Shown here: positions 50,488-59,099 of the stretch, one piece after another
Layout: the number at the start of each line of letters is the position of its first letter
Numbering within the stretch: position 1 is the stretch's first letter
Program-made: the position numbers and the translations under genes
Notes under the pieces: generated by a model
Seen by the model: the letters and a program-made list of their open reading frames with translations, nothing else
Database searches by the model: none
Told to the model about the DNA's origin: nothing
Assembly (NCBI GenBank): GCA_963834725.1
Contig: CAWICN010000001.1
Span: forward strand, 1,364,001-1,428,000
Reading direction: 5' to 3'
Source of the DNA: PALSA-693 sp963834725
GTDB lineage: Bacteria; Actinomycetota; Acidimicrobiia; Acidimicrobiales; Palsa-688
DNA length: 64,000 nucleotides

Positions 50488-52023
50488 ATGTCAAGGGTGG
50501 AGCTTTATGAACGTATTCGGAAGGCGAACCGTGAGGAGGGCATGGGGATCCGTGCCTTGGCTGAGCGGTTCGGGGTGCATCGGCGTACGGTGCGCCAGGC
50601 GTTGGCGTCGGCGATCCCGCCGGAGCGCAAGGTGCCCGAGCGGGTGTCGCCGGCGTTGGGCCCCTGGCAGGGCACTATCCGGGAGTGGCTGACCGACGAT
50701 TTGGCGGCGCCGCGCAAGCAGCGTCATACCGCCCGTCGGGTGTGGGTGCGGCTGCGGGATGAGTGCGGGGCTGGAGTGGCCGAGTCCACGGTGCGGGCGT
50801 TTGTGGCCCAGGTCCGCTTCGAGTTGGAGAACCACGATTTGGCCGTGATGGTGCCCCAGCAGCATGGCCGGGGCGAGGAGGCCGAGGTGGACTTCGGCGG
50901 GTTCGTGGCCTGGGTGGACAGCGTCTATTGCGAGTTGTGGATGTTCTGCATGCGGCTGAGCTTCTCGGGGCGAGGGTTTCATGTGGCCTTCGCCAACCAG
51001 GCCCAGGAGGCGTTCCTGGAGGGCCATGTGGATGCCTTCGAGCATTTTGGCGGGGTCCCGGGTCGGATCCGCTACGACAACCTTAAGGACGCCGTGCTTA
51101 AGGTGCTGTTGGGCCGGGCCCGGTTAGAGAACCCCCGGTTCGTGGCGCTGCGCAGCCATTTCGGTTTCGACAGCTTCTACTGTCTGCCGGGCATTGCGGG
51201 TAGCCATGAAAAGGGTGGAGTGGAAGGCGAGGTAGGCCGATTCCGCCGCAACCATCTGGTGCCGGTGCCTCGAGTGGGGTCGCTAGCCGAGCTGAACGAG
51301 CGGCTGGCGGCGGCCGACGTCGCCGACGAGTACAGGGTGATCGTATGGCGTGACCAGACGGTGGGCGAAGCCGCAGCTGGCGAGCGGGCTTTCTTGCGGC
51401 CGGTGCCGGTGGAGGTCTTCGACACCACTACGGTGCTGCACCCCATCGTGGACACCAAGGCCCGTATCTGTGTCCGCCAGAGTCTGTACTCGGTGCCGGC
51501 CGGGCTGGCCCGCCGCCGGGTGGAGGTGCGCCTCGGGGCCCGCTCGTTTGAGGTGATCGCGGACGGCAAGGTGGTGGCCCGCCACTGCCGTAGCTTGCAC
51601 AAGGGCAGCGAAGAGCTGGTGTTGGATCACTACCTGGAAGTCTTGATCCGCAAACCGGGGGCGTTGCCCGGATCCACCGCCTTGGCCCAGGCCCGCGCCG
51701 GGGGCGCCTTCGAGGCCGCTCACGAGGCGTTCTGGGAGGCGGCCCGCCGCCGCCTGGGTGACGGGGCCGGCACCCGGGCGCTGTGCATGGTGCTGCTGCT
51801 GCATCGCAGCCTGCCCGCCGCGGCGGTCACTGCTGGCATGCGGGCGGCTCTGGCCGTGGGCTCGGTCGATCCCGACGTGGTGGCCGTGGAAGCCCGCCGC
51901 TGCCAGGACCGGGCCCGGCCCGAGCCGGCCGGGGTGGTGGTGCCCATCGGCGCCCGTCTGGCCATGCGCCCGGCGCCCAGCTTGGGCGCCTACGACGCCC
52001 TGCTGGCCGGGGTGGCCCGATGA
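50488..52023 (+). CDS. istA: IS21-family transposase IstA
   Basis: A 511-residue DDE transposase. An N-terminal helix-turn-helix (MGIRALAERFGVHRRTVRQA) binds the terminal repeats. The catalytic core has Asp in GEEAEVDFGGFVAWVD, Asp in GRIRYDNLKDAVLKVL, and Glu in GSHEKGGVEGEVGRFRRN. A C-terminal Mu-transposase-like domain follows (RQSLYSVPAGLARRRVEVRL). GAGGGAG lies six bases before ATG 50488. It overlaps istB by four bases. Confidence 0.95.
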   Translation: MSRVELYERIRKANREEGMGIRALAERFGVHRRTVRQALASAIPPERKVPERVSPALGPWQGTIREWLTDDLAAPRKQRHTARRVWVRLRDECGAGVAESTVRAFVAQVRFELENHDLAVMVPQQHGRGEEAEVDFGGFVAWVDSVYCELWMFCMRLSFSGRGFHVAFANQAQEAFLEGHVDAFEHFGGVPGRIRYDNLKDAVLKVLLGRARLENPRFVALRSHFGFDSFYCLPGIAGSHEKGGVEGEVGRFRRNHLVPVPRVGSLAELNERLAAADVADEYRVIVWRDQTVGEAAAGERAFLRPVPVEVFDTTTVLHPIVDTKARICVRQSLYSVPAGLARRRVEVRLGARSFEVIADGKVVARHCRSLHKGSEELVLDHYLEVLIRKPGALPGSTALAQARAGGAFEAAHEAFWEAARRRLGDGAGTRALCMVLLLHRSLPAAAVTAGMRAALAVGSVDPDVVAVEARRCQDRARPEPAGVVVPIGARLAMRPAPSLGAYDALLAGVAR

Positions 52024-52838
52024 GCGCCCGCACCGACGAGGCCGCCCAGGCCGCCATCGGCGCGGCCTGCCGGGATCTGCACCTGCCCACGGTGCGAGCC
52101 GAGGCCGCCGCCTTGGCCGCCCAGGCCGCCAAGGAACAGCTCACCCATCTGGGCTATCTGGCCGAGATCCTCACCGCCGAGGTCGACGAGCGCGACGCCC
52201 GCCGCCGGGCCCGGCGCGTCCATGAGGCCCGCTTTCCGCGAGCCAAACGGCTGGGCGATTTCGACTGCTCGGCCAACCCCAATGTCAATCCGGCCCTCAT
52301 CGCCACCCTCGCGTCGGGCGGGTTCATCAACGCTGGCAGCCCGCTGTGTTTGATCGGCGACAGCGGCACCGGAAAAAGCCATCTATTGATCGGCACCGGC
52401 ATCGCGGCCTGCGAGGCGGGCCGCCGGGTGCGTTATGTGACCTGCGCGGCGCTGGTCAACGAGTTGGCCGAGGCCGCCGATGACCGGGTGCTGTCCCGGG
52501 TGGTGGGCCGCTATGGGCGCCTGGAGCTGTTGTGTCTCGATGAGCTGGGCTACGTGCGCCTCGACCCCCGGGGTGCCGAGCTGCTGTTCCAGGTCATCAC
52601 CGAACGAGAAGAAAAGGCGTCCATCGCCTGCGCCTCCAACGCCAGCTTCAGCGAATGGGGGGCCACCTTCAGCGATCCCCGGCTGGCCGCGGCGGTGGTG
52701 GACCGCCTCACCTTTAAGGCCCTCATCGTCGAGACCGGCCACGACTCGTATCGTTTGCGAACCAGCCGGGGGGCCAAACGGCGCACCAGCCCCCCGTCCA
52801 ACAGCCCCCCCGCCACCGGTGAGGAGCAGCCGGGATGA
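52020..52838 (+). CDS. istB: IS21-family helper ATPase IstB
   Basis: A 272-residue DnaC-like AAA+ ATPase that selects target DNA and activates IstA. Walker A is CLIGDSGTGKSHLLIG (near residue 110), Walker B RLELLCLDELGYVRLD, with ERFGDPR-type sensor SDPRLAAAVVDRLTFKA. ATG 52020 overlaps the istA stop (ATGA). A Ser/Pro-rich tail ends in an ATGA overlap with the third gene. Confidence 0.95.
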   Translation: MSARTDEAAQAAIGAACRDLHLPTVRAEAAALAAQAAKEQLTHLGYLAEILTAEVDERDARRRARRVHEARFPRAKRLGDFDCSANPNVNPALIATLASGGFINAGSPLCLIGDSGTGKSHLLIGTGIAACEAGRRVRYVTCAALVNELAEAADDRVLSRVVGRYGRLELLCLDELGYVRLDPRGAELLFQVITEREEKASIACASNASFSEWGATFSDPRLAAAVVDRLTFKALIVETGHDSYRLRTSRGAKRRTSPPSNSPPATGEEQPG

Positions 52839-53563
52839 CCCACCGTTACTGCCCCTACCGGGGGCCGGGCCGCCCCGACCCCGAGCCCCATCCCGACGCC
52901 CCCAGCCCCGTCTTCAACCCCCATATCGAAGAACAGGCCCAACGGCCTTACCCCGACTATCTCACAGCCGTGCTGGTCGACGACGCCCTCGACACCTTGG
53001 GCACGGTGCGCTCCCCGGCCGGGCCGGCCGATCCCGGCGTGCGCCTCTCCTGCATGGTCAGCCTGGCCCTCGAGGTCCAAGCCCGTATACCCCAACAGGT
53101 CAGCTGCGCTCTCGGGCACGGCTACAGCCGGTCCGACATCGCCATGCGCCTGGGTGCCAGCCAGCCCACCATCGGCCGGCGCTACCTATCCGCCATACCC
53201 CCAGCCCAGCCCGACCCCGACGCTGCGGACGACCCCGACGTCGACGCCATCAGCATCGACGAGCTGCCCGTCCCGCCCGCCGCCCCGGCCATCGACCACC
53301 ACAGCGCCCACATCCTCGCCGAGGCCCTCAACACCCTCATCTTGTTGCGCTTCCCGGGTTCGCTCTACGACCCCACGGCCGACCTGCACGCCCTGGGCAG
53401 CCTCATCGCCCAAGCCCGAGCTGATATCCCGGCCGCGGTGGCCCAGGCCCGACAAGGGGGCCACCCCTGGGCCGACATCGCCACCAGTCTGGGCATCACC
53501 CCCGCCGCCGCCCGGCGGCGCTACCGAGTGCACCCGGCCAGCCCGGAGGCGCCCCTGGACTAA
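52835..53563 (+). CDS. Third gene of the IS21 element: duplicated helix-turn-helix protein
   Basis: A 242-residue protein I cannot assign to a family. It has two related halves (about residues 42-125 and 155-235). Each starts with a helix (LVDDALDTLGTVRSP; LAEALNTLILLRFPG), has an acidic and Gln/Ala-rich helix (ALEVQARIPQQVSCAL; IAQARADIPAAVAQAR) and ends in a helix-turn-helix (GYSRSDIAMRLGASQPTIGR; GHPWADIATSLGITPAAARR). It overlaps istB by four bases and lies inside the IS ends, so it is part of the element and may regulate or aid transposition. Confidence 0.75.
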   Translation: MTHRYCPYRGPGRPDPEPHPDAPSPVFNPHIEEQAQRPYPDYLTAVLVDDALDTLGTVRSPAGPADPGVRLSCMVSLALEVQARIPQQVSCALGHGYSRSDIAMRLGASQPTIGRRYLSAIPPAQPDPDAADDPDVDAISIDELPVPPAAPAIDHHSAHILAEALNTLILLRFPGSLYDPTADLHALGSLIAQARADIPAAVAQARQGGHPWADIATSLGITPAAARRRYRVHPASPEAPLD

Positions 53564-53995
53564 AACGCTGTCCCTCCCTCAACAAACCGAATAGCAGCCC
53601 CCCGTCGCCCCGTCTAATCACCCCCCTCATTAACAACCCCCACTACACCAGGAGGTCGCCACTTCCACATCGAAAAATCCCCAGACCGGACACGCCTGTC
53701 GCGGCCATGCCACCGGCGGCCCAAAAATTCTCATTGACCGGCGAGCCTCTACCCCCACACCCCCGCTGCCCCGCCGCCAGCCAGACCACCCCGGAGGGCA
53801 CCCCGGTCCGGCTAGCGCCGAGCCAGTCTGAGTGGGGGAACCTCACCCCTCAACGACAATCCCCGGGCCGCCTCCACAACGGAGAACACGCTCGAAAAAC
53901 GACCGTCACTCAGCGTGGCTGACAGCGACCGACATCGATCACACGCGCCCACAGATGGGGCCAAATCAAACCATCGCGGTGGGGCCAAATCAACT
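53564..53995. other. Non-coding right end of the IS21 element
   Basis: 432 bases between the third gene and the IS end without a supported gene. C-rich, with low coding character, then the two terminal boxes. The inner box supplies an ATG (53955) in frame with the downstream primase-helicase fragment. Confidence 0.6.
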
Positions 53996-55118
53996 TGACA
54001 AACCCACTCGCCATCTCCTCCGCGACACGAGCGTCCCCCTAGTGGTCACGGAGGGCACGAAGAAGGCAGACGCACTATGGGGTACTCACCAGATCCCCAC
54101 TATCGCCCTGGCCGGCGTGTACGCCTGGCGAGGACGCGATCAGGTGACGAACGGGCTCGCGGCGCTGGCGGCATGGGAGGACATCTGCCTGAAGTCCCCG
54201 GGCTCGCACCGCGACGTCTTCGTGATCTTCGACTCGGACGTCATGGTGAAGGCGCCGGTACTGGAGGCATGCCGGCGCTTAGGCGCCCTCCTGGTTGCCC
54301 GGGGCGCAGCCGTGTGGTACGTGCTCCTTCCTGCCGGACCCAACGGGCAGAAGGTCGGGCTGGATGACTTTCTCGTCGCCGGCGGCTGCTGGAGCGACCT
54401 GCAGACTCTCGCCCAGCCGGACCTTCCAGCTCCCCGAGTCGATCCAACCGAACCGGAGGAGGACTTCTCTGATATCCCGGACGAGTCAGGCGCTGAGCTG
54501 CTCGATGACGTCACGAAGTACCTGAGCCGATTCCTGGCTTTCCGCCAGGAGGAGCAGGCATGGGCGATGGCCATGTGGATCGCGCATACGTGGGCGATCG
54601 ACTCCTTCCCCTGTACGCCCAGGCTCGCTCTGCTGTCGCCTACTCCTCGCGCCGGCAAGACCAGAGCGCTCGAGCTAGTTGATTCCCTGGCCGCCCGGCC
54701 CGAGTTGCTGGCCGACGTGTCGTCCGCGTACCTGTTCCGCTCGATCCCGCTGCTGAAGCCGACATTCCTGGTGGACGAGTGCGACGCCCTGTTCTCGGCC
54801 CGGGCAAACGGGGATACGAAGGCGGAGGACGTCAGGGCGATCATCAACTCCGGGTATCGCAAAGGCGCCTTCGTCGGCCGAATCGTCGGCCAGGGCGCCG
54901 ACATGCGCCCGGTCCGATTCCCGACCTTCGGCCCGGTCGCCCTGGCCGGAATCGGTACCTTGCCAGCCACTGTTCTGGATCGGGCGATCGTGATACGACT
55001 TCGCCGGCGGGCAGCCAGCGAGAGCATCGAGCCCTTCGAAGTCACCGATCCTCCCGAAGAGTCGAAGCAGATTCAGCGACGGCTAGCGCTGCTTGAGTCC
55101 CAGGTTCTGAAGAGTTGA
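53955..55118 (+). pseudogene. Primase-helicase, central fragment
   Basis: Genuine sequence runs from 54001 to 55085. It holds the DUF3854 TOPRIM-like part (PLVVTEGTKKADALWGTHQI, VFVIFDSDVMVKAPVLEACR, GLDDFLVAGG) and the DUF3631 helicase part with Walker A LLSPTPRAGKTRALEL and Walker B TFLVDECDALFSAR. The 13 codons before it come from the IS21 end, which provides an ATG. After RRL at 55085 a second insertion starts and the frame ends at 55118. If expressed it would be a 387-residue truncated protein. Confidence 0.85.
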
Positions 55119-55132
55119 GGCAAGTTTTTGGG

Positions 55133-56762
55133 TCATGCTGCGAGGGGGCTGGCTCGTAGGAGGTTGGTGAGTTCGCGTTCGTAGGCTTTCCAGGCGGCGG
55201 TGAGGGGTTGGGGTGCGGGTGGGCGTGGTCGGCTGAGGGCGGCGAGGTCGGTGAGGGCGGGAATCACGACGCGTGCGGCGAGTTGGGTGAAGAAGGCGGC
55301 GATGCGCAGGCCGTGGGCGGTGACCCGGTAGGTGTTGGTGTGGGGGATTCGTTCGATGAAGCCTTTGAGCCGTAGGCGGCGGAGATCGTAGGTCGCCTGT
55401 GCGGGGCTGTAGTCGGGGTTGTACAGGACGGCCATCTGGGTGCGCAGGGCTTTGTTGGTGAGCCCGCCGATGACGTGCGCGAAGGAGCCGACGGAGGCGA
55501 GCAGGGCCATGATGCGGGGATCGCCGAAACGTAACCCGGGGGCCCGCTGGCCGTCGTGGAGGCTGGGCAGCACGACTGCTTCGAGGGTGGCGGGGTCGGG
55601 CAGTCCGGGCTGTCCTTCGCCCAAAGCGGCCAGGAACCGGGCGTCGATATCCGCGCCGAGTCGGCGCAGAGCCCGCCAGTTGTGGCTGTTGAGGGTCTTG
55701 TGAAGGTTGAAGTCGTCGGCGTCGTTGAACGTCATCTCCACTCTGAGAGCCCGGCCTTCTTTGAGGTAGGCCTTGGCCTTGGAGGACTTGTAGTGGATCT
55801 GGATGCGGGGGGCGACGTCGCGGGTGATGACCTCGGTGGCGAACCGTCCCGGGGTCTTGTGTTTGCCGCGGTTTCTGACTTGGCGGTCGACGACCAGTGA
55901 CACCTGTTCGGGGCGGCCCAGGTCCAGATGACAGTCGATGGCCGCCTCGAACCAGGCCCGGGCCCGGCGGGGCTGGTCGAATACCGAGGTGTCAGAGACC
56001 TCCATCTGGGCGATGGAGAACGCCCAGTCGAAGCCGGCCCGGCGATCATCGACGGTGAGCGGGTTGGGCATGACCGCCATCATCCGGGCCAGCAGATCGC
56101 GGACATGACCGGAACCGAGGCGGGCGCAGACGCGATGAGCCAGGGCGGGGTCGTCCACCCGGCGTAGACCGTTATCGAGCGCGTCGAAGCCGACGCCGGC
56201 CTTGGCCAGCTGAACCTTGGCCCACTCATGTCCGTTGGCGTTGACCCACAACGGGTATGGCGCGTAGCTGCCCAGCCGTAGCGATGTCGGGCCCCACTCG
56301 GGGTCAGCGAAATACAGGTACCAGTGGTCGGGCACCGACGACTGGCGCCGCCAGGTGATATGGGGATGGTTGGGCCGATGCCGGGCGTGGGTGTCATCGA
56401 CGAAGCCCCGCCACGAACTGGTCCGCTCCTGGGCCTTGCCCACCAGCACCAGCCCGAACCGGCCGGCCGCGGCCGCTCCGTCTTGATAAGGGCGGGCCAT
56501 GTTCTCTTTGGACTGGCCCGCCTTGAAACGCAGTACCGGCACCCCCGAGGCGGCCACCGAGCGCGTCGAGCTCGCTCACCAGCCGTTGCCGGTTGCGGTT
56601 CAACGCGGCCGGTGAGGGGATGTAGTTGCCTCGCTTGAGCAGGAACTTCACCACCCCTCCCTCATACATCAACCCCGGGATGTACCCGCGGATGCCGATA
56701 CGGTCTACCGAGGTGCAACGGAAGCTCACATGCTCGGCCAGTAGGCTGGCCACGGTCCCCAT
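55133..56762 (-). pseudogene. Unknown protein of the 1.9-kb insertion (one-base frameshift), candidate transposase
   Basis: Reading starts at ATG 56762 (MGTVASLLAEHVSFRCTSVD) after GGAGAGGAGG, passes GLMYEGGVVKFLLKRGNYIP, and shifts at a G pair near 56557 in LDAL. Dropping one G continues VAASGVPVLRFKAG and gives about 542 residues. Notable stretches: GKAQERTSSWRGFVDDTHAR, PYPLWVNANGHEWAKVQLAK, HYKSSKAKAYLKEGRALRVE then NDADDF, and a C-terminal winged helix (ATYDLRRLRLKGFIERI). I recall similar conserved actinobacterial proteins without function. No known transposase motif is evident. Confidence 0.65.
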
Positions 56763-56871
56763 GGTGTCCTCCTCTCCGACCGTTGACGCGGCCGGGTCTG
56801 TGGGTTTGTTGATCACAGGACGCTATTGGGGACCAATCCGTTTCTGCCTGGCGAATCGACCGACCGGCATA

Positions 56872-56890
56872 GGGCCGGCTTTGCCGGCCC
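56872..56890. terminator. Perfect hairpin upstream of the unknown gene
   Basis: GGGCCGGC-TTT-GCCGGCCC, 8-bp stem, 3-base loop. It lies inside the 1.9-kb insertion, between its gene start and its right end, and may insulate the gene from outside transcription. Confidence 0.5.
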
Positions 56891-56931
56891 GGCACCGACA
56901 GGCAGCCATCCCGGCCGGCCAAAACGCGAGA

Positions 56932-56992
56932 GACCTCAGACCCCAGCCATCCCCGCTCGAGTTGACCGCGGCGCTTCAGCAGGTCTGAGGTC
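56932..56992. repeat. 11-bp inverted repeat near the insertion's right end
   Basis: GACCTCAGACC (56932-56942) and its exact complement (56982-56992), 39 bases apart, end four bases inside the proposed right boundary of the insertion. It could be a subterminal recognition structure. Confidence 0.5.
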
Positions 56993-57000
56993 GCTCGCTA

Positions 57001-57624
57001 ACCGCTTGGTGCCATCGCCACGCCGGCGAGCTGGGCCGGCGCCCCGACATGCCCCCTGACGTCACCGACCGCCTGGCCGAAGTGTGGCGCTCCAGCTTCG
57101 TGATCGCGCAGACGGTCGGCGGGCACTGGCCGGAACGGATCGGGGCGGCATGCGCCGCGCTGTGCGATGCCGCGAACGACGTGGCGTCCGAGAGCTCGGG
57201 GGTCGCCCTGCTGGCTGATATCCGGATCGTCTTCGATTCCACCAAGAAGACCAAGTTCCACAGTGTCGATCTCGTCCGGGAGCTTCTCGCTCCCGACGAC
57301 TCCCCCTGGCGGCATGTGTCGCGCGGTGAGCCGCTGGATACCGCCACTCTCGCTCACCAGCTGGGCGGATTCGACGTTCATTCGAAGGACGTTCGTATCG
57401 GGAGCACTGTCCGCAAGGGATACGAGAAGTGGTTCTTTGCCGACGCTTGGGAGCGGTATCTCCGGACTGGTGGGGGTAGAGAGAGTCCGACTCCCCCTAG
57501 GAGGGGCAACAGGGGCAACAGGGGCAACGTCCCTGGCAGGAGTGTTGCCCCTGTTGCCCCTGTTGCCCCTGGTAAGGAGGAAGACACTCTTTCAGCCCCT
57601 CCCCCGGGGTACGTGGACCTGTGA
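57001..57624 (+). pseudogene. Primase-helicase, C-terminal fragment
   Basis: From TAWCHRHAGELGRRPDMPPD onward this is the DUF3631 C-terminal half: LAEVWRSSFVIAQTVGGHWP, GVALLADIRIVFDSTKK, RIGSTVRKGYEKWFFADAWE. A low-complexity tail encoded by a perfect inverted repeat follows. ATG 57049 (MPPDVTDRL) could start a 191-residue product. Joined with 50042-50375 and 54001-55085 it gives a single 2,043-base frame (680 residues). GTG of the next gene overlaps its stop. Confidence 0.85.
57502..57570. repeat. 27-bp perfect inverted repeat built from 9-bp units
   Basis: Three tandem AGGGGCAAC units (57502-57528), a 15-base spacer, then three GTTGCCCCT units (57544-57570), exactly complementary. It lies in frame and encodes RGN-type and VAP-type triplets. 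The mRNA hairpin would be very strong, just ahead of the late genes. Confidence 0.95.
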
Positions 57625-58274
57625 GCCCGGCTCGACTCCTGGCGGCCATGGCCGAGCTAGGCATGGGGTTGGCCCGCGGTCCCGAAGGGCGCGTCCGCGT
57701 CCTCGATCCGAACGGCGCTCTGGTCGATCGACCCGACCGCGTCTTCTGGCTCCTGTGGCATCGCCAGCTGCTCCAGATCGCCCTTCACGGATCCGTCGTC
57801 GGCTACCGGTGGCACGCCTGCGTCAGCTGCGAGCAACTCCAGCTCCTACATGCAGTCAAGGAGAACGACGGCCGAGCGTGCCGAATGATGCCGGGATGCG
57901 CCGGCGCCATGCGTCCGGTCCCCCTACCGGTACCCAAGCCGGTACACGCCAAGAAGGCACGGATTACCCCTATCCCGGCTGGCATGTGGCGACTCCCCCT
58001 GGGGCAGCGCGTTTCCACCAAGTCGCACTCCCGACGTCCGAAACCACGTGAAGCGCTCGACGGAGACGTTGTCTCCCTCCTGTACTGCCCGATCCACTCC
58101 GGCCGGCGCGTCCTGGTGAAAGCCGGGCTCGCCGGCTCCTGGCGCTGCCCCATATCACTCGAAAGCGACGACGACGATCCGCCCGAGTGCGGCTTGGCCG
58201 GCGAGGTTGTCGCCCGCTACACGCTCCCCGACCTGCCCACAAAACACACGGAGGAGAACCTGTATGAACCCTGA
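57621..58274 (+). CDS. Island protein with zinc-finger-like cysteines
   Basis: A 217-residue protein of unknown family. VFWLLWHRQLLQIALHG is followed by HACVSCEQLQLLH and CRMMPGCAGAM, a CxxC ... CxxxxC arrangement, and later LLYCPIHSG ... WRCPIS. Likely binds zinc and perhaps DNA. GTG 57621 overlaps the primase-helicase stop by four bases, so it belongs to the same operon. Confidence 0.7.
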   Translation: MSPARLLAAMAELGMGLARGPEGRVRVLDPNGALVDRPDRVFWLLWHRQLLQIALHGSVVGYRWHACVSCEQLQLLHAVKENDGRACRMMPGCAGAMRPVPLPVPKPVHAKKARITPIPAGMWRLPLGQRVSTKSHSRRPKPREALDGDVVSLLYCPIHSGRRVLVKAGLAGSWRCPISLESDDDDPPECGLAGEVVARYTLPDLPTKHTEENLYEP

Positions 58275-58461
58275 CGCAGAACAATACGAAGACGAACCCG
58301 AGGACGAGTGCCTGGCCGACTCGCTCGCCCTGCTGGGTACCGACTTCGGACGGAAGCTGCTCATCGCCCACGTCCGCCGACTGTCGCGCCGTTCCGTCCG
58401 GATTGCCGACGTGGCCGAAGTCCTCGACTGTCTGCAGCACCTGGGAGTATTGCCCCGATGA
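58264..58461 (+). CDS. Small acidic island protein
   Basis: A 65-residue protein: an acidic start (NPDAEQYEDEPEDE) and a helical part (LLIAHVRRLSRRSVRIADVA, VLDCLQHLGVLPR). Family unknown. GGAGGAG lies upstream of ATG 58264; it overlaps the gene before it by 11 bases and the next by four. Confidence 0.7.
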   Translation: MNPDAEQYEDEPEDECLADSLALLGTDFGRKLLIAHVRRLSRRSVRIADVAEVLDCLQHLGVLPR

Positions 58462-59003
58462 CGGACAGCCCCGATGAGGTCGCGGCCCGAGCGCAGCGCC
58501 GTGCTGAAGGTATCGCCCGGCTCAAGCGTGACATGGAAGCAGACGGGCTGATCGAGGGTCGGGACGACGGACCTCCGTCGGTGCTCTCGAACTCGCCGCC
58601 GCGCCCGCTGGTCGAGAGACCGCCTGACGAGCGCCCAGCGTCCCATCGCTGCGGGGTATGCATGCGAACTATCGACCCGCGCAACAAGCGCAAGATGGCG
58701 CCTGGCGAGTTCGCGTGCGGCACCTGCTGGCTTCTCCGTGACCGCCAGCTCGGTGAGGCCACTTACCGGCTCTGGTTCTCCATGCCGCCGGAGATGCGCC
58801 GGGACCTCCTGGCTCGACACTTCGGCAAGGACCCAGCGACGCGCTCGGAATCCCCGATCGAAGTCGAATGGCAGACCCTGCGCGAAGACGTCGACGGCCG
58901 GCCACTCAACCAGACGCTGGAGCGCACCGCATACGGGCGGATCCTGACTGTTGGCGTGCCGACCTGCTTTTGGAACGTCGCCCGAGAGCGGGGGTGGGAG
59001 TAG
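58458..59003 (+). CDS. Island protein with a CxxC zinc ribbon
   Basis: A 181-residue protein. An N-terminal helix (RAQRRAEGIARLKRDMEAD) and a Pro-rich linker lead to HRCGVCMRTIDPRNKRKMAP and EFACGTCWLLRD, a four-Cys ribbon, then YRLWFSMPPEMRRDLLARHF. Function unknown; the ribbon suggests nucleic acid or protein binding. ATG 58458 overlaps the previous stop (ATGA). It is the last gene before the capsid. Confidence 0.7.
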   Translation: MTDSPDEVAARAQRRAEGIARLKRDMEADGLIEGRDDGPPSVLSNSPPRPLVERPPDERPASHRCGVCMRTIDPRNKRKMAPGEFACGTCWLLRDRQLGEATYRLWFSMPPEMRRDLLARHFGKDPATRSESPIEVEWQTLREDVDGRPLNQTLERTAYGRILTVGVPTCFWNVARERGWE

Positions 59004-59099
59004 CATCGAAGGCGGCAGGACAGGACCAAGCGTCCGGTACGGCAGGGCAGGACTACGTGTCCGGTTCCGATTCGGGTTCCCCGCTGTCGTAGGAGCACC

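Larger units (their letters stand above)
50376..53995 (+). mobile_element. IS21-family insertion sequence with a third gene
   Basis: A 3,620-base element carrying istA, istB and a coupled third gene. Both ends hold two inverted boxes: outer TGATCTGGCCCCA (50379-50391) against the complement of 53980-53992 (TGATTTGGCCCCA), and inner GATGGTTTGAAGTGGCCCCA (from 50406) against the complement of 53955-53974. Multiple terminal repeats are an IS21 hallmark. Exact ends are set by the TGACA duplication; TG...CA ends three bases inward are the alternative. Confidence 0.85.
55086..56996. mobile_element. Unclassified 1.9-kb insertion with one gene
   Basis: It splits the primase-helicase gene between RRL (55083-55085) and TAWCHRHAGEL (from 57001). 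GCTA stands at both edges (55082-55085 and 56997-57000), a putative 4-bp duplication; removing the unit and one copy restores the frame. Ends are weakly inverted: CTGAAG lies 22 bases in from the left end and, complemented, 18 bases in from the right. The single minus-strand gene fills 85 % of it. This is the build of an insertion sequence. Confidence 0.65.

Noticed and set aside
52020..52838. DnaC-type helicase loader of the satellite
   Set aside because: It overlaps istA and lies inside the IS terminal repeats, so it is the IS21 helper IstB.
53643..53922. Small genes in the right end of the IS21 element
   Set aside because: Short frames on both strands have Pro/Arg-rich shadow-like composition, no ribosome-binding site and no recognisable motif.
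50379..53992. IS21 ends set at TG...CA dinucleotides
   Set aside because: Flanking bases (ACATCC and ACTTGA) do not match, while ends three bases further out are flanked by TGACA twice and restore the gene frame.
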